In this document: in pieces, positions 55,685 through 64,000 of the stretch
Numbering within the stretch: the stretch's first letter is position 1
How the letters are laid out: each line of letters begins with the position of its first letter
Assembly: GCA_019828545.1 (NCBI GenBank)
Contig: JACVRA010000166.1
Location: forward strand, 186,001 to 250,000
DNA length: 64,000 nt
Direction: 5' to 3'
DNA from: Paracamarosporium sp. OC-R06-R3
Taxonomy: Eukaryota > Ascomycota > Dothideomycetes > Pleosporales > Didymosphaeriaceae
The notes under the pieces: model-generated
Seen by the model: only the letters and a program-made list of their open reading frames with translations
Databases searched by the model: none
Told to the model about the DNA's origin: nothing
Translations under genes and position numbers: made by a program

Positions 55685-56506
55685 GATGTATAGATGTGGT
55701 AAGTAAATTTCAAAGAGCGTTTATCGAAGAAAGAATAATGGTCTATGTTGCAAAAGAGCGATGTGACTTTGTGATGTTGTGCAGTGATAATGGCCTCACA
55801 GACCGTCTAAATACCATCGTGTCCGTCGAAACTGCAAGCGTTCGCATATTCTTTCATCAAAGATGACGCGGCGAGGAAAGCCCTCAACACTGGTGCAACT
55901 GAGTCTACAAACAACACTTACGCGCGCATGCTCTATGTGTGGTAGCAGACGCCAGCAGGCTCAAACTGCGTGTACGCAACGTAGTTTCACGAGTCTCTGA
56001 CAGCTATCAACACCCGACAGACTTTCGGAAAATAGAGCGTTTCGCGATGTTCGAGAAGATGTATTGGCCAAGCAAGTTGTTTCGTTTCTCTAGGCATGAA
56101 TAAGCTCCACAAATTGCGCGGCGCGGCGGCCTGAGCGCCGTCGCGAAAACGTGGGTACGACCTGTTCGAGCTGTTATTCTGTATGCGCCTAGTTGTTCGA
56201 CAGCATGAAGGAAGTTTCAGATAGTCCTTTGTTGTTCATGTGAAGCAGCGTGACGCTCTGCTGAGTTTGGAACGTGCTAGATTCGGTTCCCCCACGAGGC
56301 TGTTGAGGGCAGAGTGCGGCGATTGGAGCAGTAAGTGTAGTCTAACTCTTATGTCCTAATCACCAACAATGCATGTTCACAAGTGATTTCGTAGGCGTAC
56401 GCAGTGGTGATGCAGGACGGAAACATGATTGTATTCGTCAGATATTAATCAGCTAGCGCACTTTGTCCTCGCGTTGCTGGACAGTACAGTGTGCTCCTTC
56501 TTACTC
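55685..56506. other. Intergenic, no gene seen
   Basis: Promoter of the secreted-protein gene and 3' flank of the UNC93-like gene. No repeats or RNA genes were recognised. Confidence 0.5.
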
Positions 56507-58014
56507 TCAAAGATTCTTCGCTCCGGCAGCCTCACCTTTCGCAAATGTCTCTTTATCTTCCAAGGTTGCTACCCTCTCTATCGCCTGCTCTTCAGCGACC
56601 CCGTCCGCCGCCTCTACCGGGATGTGATCCCTCACAACGAGCCAAGTCGGATATATTGCCAGGACCAGCAATATAGTGTTCACAATCAATGGCACCCTTC
56701 CGCCTTTCCACTTCTTTGTGTTCAATCCGAAAGCAACTGCCTGGCTGAAGCTCTCTTGTCCTCTCAGAATACCCGAGAAGCGGCTCAACTCAGAGATGTT
56801 GTCCGTCTTAGTTGCCAACAGGTAGTAGAGCCAGTTCTGTAGTGCCTGCCGCGCGAAATCCCAAAGAATGATGACGAAAAAGCCTTCGGTGAATCCTGAG
56901 TCTTCCCAATCCATCGAGGGCGAGTTTCGAGTATATTTCTCCTGGATGACCCAGCCGTAAATCCAAGCGATGATGTGCAGTACGATAACATAATAGAAGC
57001 CAAAAGTGATGCGCTTCTTAACGGTGAACCGCTTGTAATCCAGGAACAGACTAATGAGTTGGGACGACAACAAAGTACCGAAGTTTCCAACGAATCCGAT
57101 CAGAGCTCTGGCACGGATTCCAAAATAATAAGTCTTGAAGTTTCCAGAGTACTGGTTGAAGTATGCAGCGTAGAAGACTGGGAGCAAAAGAAGGATATCT
57201 TTGCGCTTAGAAGTGCGCCATAGTGCTTTGAGCTCGCCTTTGAACGACTTCTCCTTTTTGATGATGACCTTGGAGCCGTCGCTTCGCTGAACCTTGTGCG
57301 GAGGACTGAGTGCAAGCGCAAGCGGACAAGCGATGCACTGCAGCGCAATAAAGACAAGGTAGGTCTCATATCCTACCTTGCCCTTCTTTTTCGATGCTGC
57401 GCTGTGGTTGAGTCCAAGAACAATGGCGCCGCCGACCAGTGGTCCACCAGTACGGAACCACAGCCAGATGTTCATGTATTTTCCTCGTTTTCCCGGCTCA
57501 GGGTACCCCAGAGCAACAGTGCCTTCGGATACCCAGAACAGGCCAGCGCTGAATCCGCACGCAACTGCACCCACGAGAACGAACCAGACATTACCGAAGC
57601 GATTGTTGCAGTATAGACCCGCTACAAACATCATTAGTTTTCTATCTCGCTCTTCTGCGGATTGTACTCACCTGAATACAGTGGATACCCTACAGCACCC
57701 AAAAACAGCGTATTTGACAATCCAATTCTGTTCGCGATCGGCGCGCCGAACAGACACAAGATTCCCATAATGCCGAACACAAGAGCATTGGCCGCATTAA
57801 CTAGATACGGATCCAAAGCTCCCGCTGCGCCTAGATCATTCATCGCATTCCAGAGCCCGGGGGCCATGAAGCCCACACCACCAATAACAAAGGCATTGAA
57901 AAGACTGGAGCGATACCATTTCCGTGGAGCTGAATGTGTGGATGGCGATTCCGAAGTGGGGAGCGATACGTCCTCGACAGAAGGCCGTTTCGCAGCGGCG
58001 TCCGAGGCAGCCAT
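56507..58014 (-). CDS. UNC93-like MFS transporter
   Basis: Exons 58014-57672 and 57621-56507 (50-bp intron, phase 1) read as GYPLYSAGLYCNNRFGNVWF and give 485 residues. The frame begins with a TTG four codons earlier, so ATG 58014 is used. About 40 polar residues precede YRSSLFNAFVIGGVGFMAPG, then WNAMNDLGAAGALDP and ANALVFGIMGILCLFGAPI, the signature of the fungal UNC93/DUF895 branch. GALFWVSEGTVALGYPEP-type and PVFYAAYFNQYSGNFKTYYF segments follow. Eleven to twelve transmembrane helices can be counted. Substrates of fungal members are mostly unknown. Confidence 0.9.
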
Positions 58015-58461
58015 CTTGAACGCCAAGGTGATGGCTGCAGATACGATTGCTGTATTTCCCTCTGCATGTTGCGCTTTTCCAAGACTTTATTGCATTCCAG
58101 AAATTTCATGGGCGACGAGCGTGATTCGAGAGGCGATTGCGACATCGCCGGGAAGTCGTGGTGTTCGTGGACGCAGCCAATGAGGGCCTCAGCTAGCGCT
58201 CGCAATTACTCGAACAGGAAGGTCGCTAACGACTCGTCTCTGAAGTTTCCTGCATAATTTTCATGGTTATGGGTCTGGGTTGCAAAAGATGAGATGCCAA
58301 GGACATTGGCAAACATGGTCATTCGATGAGCATTCGACAGGATATCATGTTTTTCTATCTACGACATGCTACATGCACAAAACGCAAAACCCAGCTCGGT
58401 TTGTTATATGGGTATCCGTTGAAACGCAGCACACCCGTTACACTGGCTGTACGCTCTTCGC
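58015..58461. other. Intergenic, no gene seen
   Basis: Promoter of the UNC93-like gene and 3' flank of the next minus-strand gene. Confidence 0.5.
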
Positions 58462-59829
58462 TTAGATGATGCTCTTGTTGGGAGCTTCTTGCTCCTCGGG
58501 CTCGTCGAAGATGTTGATGCTCCAGCGAGGCGTGTTCGCTGTGTAGGGAACATTGTACCTCCGCCTGCCCTGGTGCTCGTCCGAGAACTTCTTGATGGCC
58601 TTGATATCCTCGTCATCCAGCTCGATCTCCTTGAAGTTCTCTGCGATTCGAGAAGCAGTCACCGACTTGGGGATGACGGAGTGTCCGCCGATCTGGCTCC
58701 ATGCCAGGATGACCTGAGCGGGAGTAGCACCCTTCTTCTCAGCAATGGACTTGATCACCGGCTGTGTGATGAGCAGCGGGATGTTGAAGAAGTTGTTGCC
58801 GAAGGCGGAGTAGGCGGTGATGTGGATGTTCTTCTCCTTTGCGTAGGCGATGAGCTCGTCGCTAGGGAGGATGGGGTGGCGCTCAATCTGGTTGACGGCG
58901 GGGACGATGCCCGTCTTGTCGACGAGCTCCTTGAGTGTCTTGGCCGTGAAGTTGGACACGCCCGTAGAGCGGACCTTGCTCTTGGGCAGCGCGTGCACGG
59001 CCTTCCATGTCTCACTGTTGGGGATCGAGTTGTCAATGTTGACCTCGTTGGGGTCCGAAGTCGCGGGGAAGAGATCTGAGTGAGGGTCCTTGCCCGGACC
59101 GAAGTTCACAGGCCAGTGGACAAGGTAGAGGTCCTGGGTACATCGCGGTTAGCCATGCGTCTACAACCATCTATAACCATTACATGGGTTACATACGAGG
59201 TAGTCGAGCTCAAGCTCGGCAAGGGTGTCATCGAGAGCGGCCTCGACAGTCTTGGGGTCGTGCTGGGTGTTCCACAGCTTCGAGGTGATGAAGATATCCT
59301 CGCGCTTGAGGCCGGGGATGTCCTTGTAGGCACGCTTGATGCCCTCAGCAACCTCCTTCTGGTTCTCGTAGCTGGTTGGTGGAACATCATGTCAGCCAGT
59401 TTGTCCGGATGAAAGGGCCATAGCTCCAAAAGCTACCCCACCACCCCACCGCGGGGCAATTCAGCCCAACTTCCATAGCGTGTGCATGTTTCGCGGTAGA
59501 GAAAGTGTGGGATTGTCCGTGAGGGTAGGGCTCGGCGGTAGGTTTGGGTACGTACATCTTTGCGAGATCCTGTTGAGAGGCCGTGGATTAGCCATTGACC
59601 GGAATCATTCTTCTGGGTCGACTTACAAGATGGCGGTAGCCAATCTTCAATGCCTCGTAGACACCGTTGCCGACCTCACCAGGAGCGGCTTGCCAGGTAC
59701 CGTATCCCAATTGCCTGCGGGGTAGGATTTCGTCAGTGAGCGCTCTTCCGTAGGTGTGGGTATGCACGACGGGGCAACGTACGGGATCTTGTAGCCCGTG
59801 TTGAGGGTGACAGTCTTTCCGGAAGACAT
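58462..59829 (-). CDS. Aldo-keto reductase, glycerol dehydrogenase (Gcy1)-like
   Basis: Five exons, 59829-59783, 59714-59627, 59569-59556, 59371-59197 and 59133-58462, give 331 residues. Exon 3 is only 14 nt, and its first codon is the catalytic Asp of [19 protein letters not shown]. The remaining tetrad members are Tyr in the same block, Lys in [10 protein letters not shown] and His in [35 protein letters not shown] and [15 protein letters not shown] are typical of the AKR3/Gcy1 group. The enzyme would reduce small aldehydes or oxidise glycerol with NADP(H). It lies upstream, in transcription order, of the UNC93-like gene. Confidence 0.92.
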
Positions 59830-60182
59830 CGTGAAGTTATATTCTGTGTGAAAAGAAGAGACGGTATGGGGAAGTGTCAAGATGAGTTTCACACACGCGG
59901 GGGCAGTAGGCGTTTAAGTAGGTGGCCAGCCACCCCCATCTGCCAGGGGGGCCGTATGCGAGACGGAATTATCCAACCATGCGAGGATGCAGACGGCTAC
60001 AGATCGAGCAGAGTGTTTCGCCAAAACAGGTACTAAAATTGTGAAAGATCACGATAGCCTCTGGACCCTGCTGGCGTCATTTTGGAGGGGTCTAGCGGGG
60101 CACGCGCTGCACGCGACGCCGACGTGCTCGGTGTGAAAACCACCGAACAACAATCTCAACTACATCTGAATCACCCGGCGCT
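59830..60182. other. Intergenic, promoter of the Gcy1-like gene
   Basis: No gene is seen in this 353-bp stretch. Confidence 0.5.
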
Positions 60183-61532
60183 TCATTGTGTCTCAGTAAA
60201 CGCCTGTCGTAGCCTCTCTGTGCTCGTTGCAAATACCCCCGGCATGCCGAATTCGCGCTTTACGTCGGTGAAATCGCTGCCCTCTGCCACCATCTTCGCC
60301 GCTGCTTTCGCAACCGTGGGAATGAAGGACATGCCGCCTCCGTTGAACCCAGCGAGTACCCATTGATTCTCTCGGCCGGGAATGCGTCCTATGTGTGGCC
60401 AGCCATCAGGCGTAGATCCCATAATACCCGTCCAAACCTTTTCCGCCTCAGCTCCGCTGTCTTCCCAGCCAAGAAACGTGCGCTGCATGTAGTCATCCCA
60501 ATACTTCTCTACCTCTCTGCTGAATCGAGTCGAGTCGTCGAAGTTGTTGAACCATGACGGACGATCGGATTTGAACGTTGAACCCCCTCCGCCAACAACA
60601 ATGCTCCCATCTGGGCGGGGGTTGAGGTAATCTGCTGCTTGTCCGGAAGCAAAGGTAATGTTGTAGGTATGCGAAAGATGCGGATGCACAGGAACTTTCG
60701 GAACAATATGCGACGCCATTCCACGAACTGGTACGATAACATCCCTGAATTGTGGAAGGAGACCGGCCGTGTACGCATTCGTGGCGAACACCAGCTTCAT
60801 TGCTTTCAGAACCCCCCGTGGTGTAGCAATCTCGTTCGTACCGTCTGCTACCACCGAAACAGCTGTCACAGGTGTTGTCGTCTGCACATTGAGCTGCTCC
60901 GGATACCGCGAGACCAGCCGCTCGAGCAGCTGCGTAACGAATTTGTACGGCCAGAGTGAGCAGCATGGGACGCTTTCTGCGGACTTTGCACCCTTGATCG
61001 AGGTCACTTGTTCCAGGTATTGCGGCAAAGCAAAGCCAACATCTTTCGTCCAAGTGTGACCCTCTTTCCTGCTACTCTGGTATATCTCCTTCAACGACGC
61101 CGCATCCTTGTCATCCAGTTGGACATCAAAACTCCGGCGTATCTCGAGCTCACAGTCCAACTCTTCGTCTTCAGCCACTTGCTTCAGGTTAGCAATGACA
61201 CCCTGTACAAACGCCTGTAGCTCATCTACGCCATCTGGGCCCATATTTGGGATCTGACCTGCGAGCGTGGAAAGTTTGATTTTGGAGTGTCCTCCATTCC
61301 GAGCGGTTGCTCCAGAGCATAGCTCACGGGCTTCTAGGATCACAACGCTGGATGGTGGCTTCTCTTGCTTGAAGAGATGGTAAGCTGTGGAAATGCCTGC
61401 CATGCCGGAGCCGACGATTGCGACTTCACACTCTGCGGGTAACTCCGTTGTTGACCGTAAATTGCTGAATTTGTGCGGCTGGCTGAGCCAGTATGACGTT
61501 ACTGGGTTCGGAACGGGGAGTATCTGCTCCAT
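60183..61532 (-). CDS. FAD-dependent oxidoreductase (DAO family)
   Basis: An intronless protein of 449 residues from ATG 61532 (MEQILPVPNPVTSYWLSQPH), the usual start pattern in this family. An in-frame ATG at 61661 would add 43 atypical residues. The FAD motif is VAIVGSGMAGISTAYHL near residue 37, followed by ILEARELCSGATARNGGHSK, the CSGATGRNGG-type signature. The C-terminal HIGRIPGRENQWVLAGFNGG closes the FAD site. The DAO superfamily oxidises amino acids or N-methyl amines (sarcosine oxidase-like, PuuB-like). Most fungal members are uncharacterised. It sits next to the dioxygenase gene on the same strand. Confidence 0.9.
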   Translation of the reverse strand: MEQILPVPNPVTSYWLSQPHKFSNLRSTTELPAECEVAIVGSGMAGISTAYHLFKQEKPPSSVVILEARELCSGATARNGGHSKIKLSTLAGQIPNMGPDGVDELQAFVQGVIANLKQVAEDEELDCELEIRRSFDVQLDDKDAASLKEIYQSSRKEGHTWTKDVGFALPQYLEQVTSIKGAKSAESVPCCSLWPYKFVTQLLERLVSRYPEQLNVQTTTPVTAVSVVADGTNEIATPRGVLKAMKLVFATNAYTAGLLPQFRDVIVPVRGMASHIVPKVPVHPHLSHTYNITFASGQAADYLNPRPDGSIVVGGGGSTFKSDRPSWFNNFDDSTRFSREVEKYWDDYMQRTFLGWEDSGAEAEKVWTGIMGSTPDGWPHIGRIPGRENQWVLAGFNGGGMSFIPTVAKAAAKMVAEGSDFTDVKREFGMPGVFATSTERLRQAFTETQ

Positions 61533-61852
61533 CTTGGTGCTGTGGTAGAGATTGTGTGCTTCTTCGCCTCCGCTCTGTATTAGAATACGGTGCTCGAAGT
61601 CATGGTATTCAAGGCTGTATTTGTATTGCCTTCGAGTAACTGGGAGTAATAGTCGCCACATGCGCTTACCAGAGGATTTCTGCTATTGATTGGCTAGCAT
61701 GAATCCTCCCTCGGCGTTCGGTATACCACGCTAAGTGGGGCGGGTACTCCGAGGAACAAGCTTGCTCCGACATATGGTGCTTACAAGATATCGCTCGATG
61801 CACAAAGATAACTCGAGATATGTTTAAATTTGGGTTCTTTTATCTGCTGACA
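61533..61852. other. Intergenic, promoter of the FAD oxidoreductase gene
   Basis: 320 bp. The upstream-extended reading frame (to 61661) lies here but looks non-conserved. No other feature is seen. Confidence 0.45.
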
Positions 61853-62904
61853 TCATTTCATAGTAACGGCTTTAATCCTCGCAGCGAACCAATCACGAGC
61901 TTCAAGCCCTTCTTCAATCTCATCCTTACGCAACGGTGGAACCTTACCGCCATCAATCCGCCTTACTATAGTTCTTACCTCCGGCCTCGCAAAATACGCC
62001 AGCGAATATCTTGCTAATTCTGCCTGATTCCCTGGCGGCGGCACAACGCGATGCATAGGAGATTTCACCGCGCCGTTCGTAAACTTGACCATGATGTCTC
62101 CCATGTTGATAATCGCATGACCAGGCACAGGCCGAATGTATAACCAGTCAGTCTCGACTTCAGGGTCTTTACTCTAAGGGAGGAATTGTAAACTACCGAG
62201 GATATTGAATAGCGTCGTCATGCTGCCAAAGTCGGAGTGCGGTAGCATGCTGCTTCGTCGGTCTTGCTTTGGCACTGGGGGATAGCATATCATTCGGTAT
62301 TGATCCATGGTTTCTAGATCGATGTTGTGCATGTCAGTGAGTGCACCCGGTTTCATCTGCAACGATGATTCCAGGGACGCCAGTACAAGATCCTCGATGA
62401 CGTGCGCTCCCCGAACGAAATCCTCGTGGATATCGCGATTAGATAGCATGATATCTGGTGCTGGGTTCCTCTTCCCCATGCCCAGAATATCTTCCTTCAG
62501 CGTAGTCCACATCTCACAGCGATCAGGGCGGCCCTTGAGATCTCCCTTAGCGGCTCCCTCGGGCTTGTATCTACCACTCTATCTCAGTGAGGTTGAGCAG
62601 TGTCATGCTATCGGCTTACTTGCCCTAGGAATCGTTCGCCAATATATTGTTGTTTCACATCTAGATCTAATTTGAAAAACTCCTCTTGCAGCTTGAACAA
62701 CGCGTCAACTGTTTTAATGAGCTTCCTTCCGTGCTCCGAGTCGGTGAGGTCTAGGAGGAAGAAACCATCCGTCGTGCAAGCGTTGTACAGCTTCTCCGCA
62801 TCGGCGATGTTTCTGTTTTCGAGTGCTGTGAAGGAGATGCGCTCAAGGTCCTTTGTGGGTAGATCGGATGGGAAAGGAGGGATGGATGGGGAGCTGAATG
62901 CCAT
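61853..62904 (-). pseudogene. 2-oxoglutarate/Fe(II) dioxygenase (IPNS-like) with an in-frame stop
   Basis: Exons 62904-62620 and 62578-61853 (41-bp intron, phase 0) would give 336 residues, usual for the isopenicillin-N-synthase-like family. ALENRNIADAEKLYNACTTD and GFFLLDLTD form the N-terminal domain. The iron ligands are HSD in SMLPHSDFGSMTTLF and the distal His in SPMHRVVPPPGN; ARYSLAYF gives the 2-oxoglutarate Arg. A TAG stop at 62176-62174 interrupts the frame between these (LP, stop, SKDPEVETDW), with the same frame continuing intact on both sides. Truncation there would remove the distal His and Arg. It could be a recent null allele, a sequencing error or a read-through codon. Confidence 0.8.
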
Positions 62905-63407
62905 AGTTGCGGCAGTGCATGGAGGTACAAGAAGTGTCTTCTGTTGTGTGGCTTGTTGTGCTGATATACGGGGGAAGCCCTTGGGGCGTTCGTAAGCTGG
63001 GGTGACGCGCTAGTAAGCACTACTTCGTGCATCGTAATGGTCTTCCCTAGTGGTATATGGACGCAGCTGGTGCATCGCGGATGAGAGTGGAGGGAGCTCA
63101 AGTGCTATGAACTAAGAAGCGGATGACGTCGGAAGACTGACAGAGGTTTATTTAAATGCTCGTGATATATGTATGCAACATCTCCAGGGTCAGTCCTCGT
63201 GTAAATGATACATAATGCGTCTCTAAGTCATTGAGTTCATAATGCAACGATACAAAAATTGGAAACGAAAACATCATCAAAGAAATCCTACCATGAACTA
63301 TTTACGTTGATATTGAAATGAAGCGTTTCTTCGCTTGTTCTTCCTTATAAAGACAAAAAGAATCATAGTCGATGACGTCATAGTTTCTATCTATCACCGA
63401 TGTCGTT
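62905..63407. other. Intergenic, no gene seen
   Basis: Promoter of the dioxygenase and 3' flank of the GH27-like gene. No repeat is noticed. Confidence 0.5.
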
Positions 63408-64000
63408 TCAGCAACTCTTTCCCTTCCCATTTGGTGTCAACCGGTACAACACGCTCTGGCCTTCGTCCAAAACCTTCGACACCTGTGTGTCTGCGGCCCC
63501 GGTATCCTCGCTCGCCCAAACATCCCTCACGCAGTATCTCCCCTGCAATTGAAGCACTTCAAACGTTGCAACAATGTCTTGGCCACCCTTTTTACAGTCC
63601 TGGTCCCATGGTGGTGTATAGCGATCAGCTCGCTCCGTACATCCCATATTCGCGAGTAACACAACGACTTCTTCATTCCCACCGAACGGACCGGCTTCCC
63701 AGATCTGCAGCTGCGACGGGTTACGCGAGCCGTCAGGGTTGACGTAGAAGCCTAGTGTCTCGGCAGATGTCCAGTCATCGTGGATGCGTAGTACTTCATC
63801 CTTTGTAAGCCAGGGTGTGTAGGCTGGGTCGAGCTTTGTTAGGTCGTCTCCGAGGTAGATTGGTGAACCCGAGATTACCCAGAGTGACATGTATGTCATG
63901 CGCTGCGCTGTGTTTAGTTGGTTGAGGAAACCTGTGTTTCCAATATTGAGCGAGTCGAGATCTGGGTAGCCTTTTAGGTTGCGGGATTCCGTCAATTGTG
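63408..64000 (-). CDS. GH27-like alpha-galactosidase, C-terminal part, cut by window edge
   Basis: The frame is open to the last base of the window; its apparent start at 63995 is TTG, so the real start lies beyond. The visible 195 residues begin within the catalytic barrel. GYPDLDSLNIGN corresponds to the acid/base Asp region of GH27 (family pattern of the form N-D-P-D-M-L-x-V-G-N). RMTYMSLWVISGSPIYLGDDL follows, as in these enzymes. The C-terminal beta-domain (LQIWEAGPFGGNEEVVVLLA, DVWASEDTGAAD) is complete and ends KGKSC. The full enzyme is probably secreted and hydrolyses terminal alpha-galactosides; secretion cannot be checked here. Confidence 0.8.
   Translation of the reverse strand, partial: QLTESRNLKGYPDLDSLNIGNTGFLNQLNTAQRMTYMSLWVISGSPIYLGDDLTKLDPAYTPWLTKDEVLRIHDDWTSAETLGFYVNPDGSRNPSQLQIWEAGPFGGNEEVVVLLANMGCTERADRYTPPWDQDCKKGGQDIVATFEVLQLQGRYCVRDVWASEDTGAADTQVSKVLDEGQSVLYRLTPNGKGKSC

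Noticed and set aside
61533..61661. Upstream ATG of the FAD oxidoreductase adding 43 residues
   Set aside because: The added residues look unlike a signal or family N-terminus; the internal ATG at 61532 gives the usual start.
62150..62200. A 25-nt intron (gtag...ttag) removing the stop in the dioxygenase
   Set aside because: It is too short for a fungal intron and the frame after it would meet a stop at once, while unspliced reading keeps family sequence on both sides.

Overview
This window is nuclear DNA of a filamentous ascomycete (Pezizomycotina). Genes are short and dense, with introns of about 41-180 bp bounded by GT and AG. Typical fungal families are present: HET, PhoD-like phosphatase, Lcl2, Ist2/anoctamin, DUF8021, GH10 and GH27. 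The gene set fits a Dothideomycete, but I cannot name the species. I see no rRNA, tRNA, CRISPR array or intact transposon.

Layout. 0-11 kb: FAD amine oxidase (5' end outside the window), a frameshifted relic of a Clr5-domain gene, a glyoxalase-like protein, a HET-domain protein, a secreted DUF8021 protein and a CorA-like membrane protein. 11-20 kb: an ACT-domain protein resembling CASTOR, a 3.2-kb gene-poor GC-rich block with an 11-bp G-rich tandem repeat, then the divergent pair nop10 / lcl2 and a 915-aa coiled-coil protein. 20-36 kb: a single-pass membrane protein, an MFS transporter, a membrane PhoD-like phosphatase, divergent TRM61 and cysteinyl-tRNA synthetase (the latter with two start codons suggesting mitochondrial and cytosolic forms) and a disordered protein. 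36-41 kb: an ankyrin protein with a STAND-type N-terminus, then a tandem duplication carrying two tiny predicted peptides under near-identical TATA boxes, then an unknown 220-aa protein. 41-50 kb: a peroxisomal-type acyl-CoA ligase, an NmrA-like reductase, a DUF2293 protein, Ist2 and a GH10 xylanase. 52-64 kb: a run of minus-strand genes made up of an unknown 165-aa protein, two aldo-keto reductases, a secreted Pro/Ser-rich protein, an UNC93-like transporter, a FAD oxidoreductase, a 2-oxoglutarate dioxygenase with an in-frame stop, and a GH27-like protein cut by the window edge.

Housekeeping genes (nop10, TRM61, CysRS, Ist2) are mixed with accessory functions. These include secreted hydrolases, self/non-self recognition types (HET, STAND-ankyrin) and oxidoreductases that could form a catabolic group at 58-63 kb. 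The least explained structure is the duplicated small-peptide locus at 38.57-39.73 kb. Exon boundaries below were worked out by hand from splice consensus, reading phase and family conservation.
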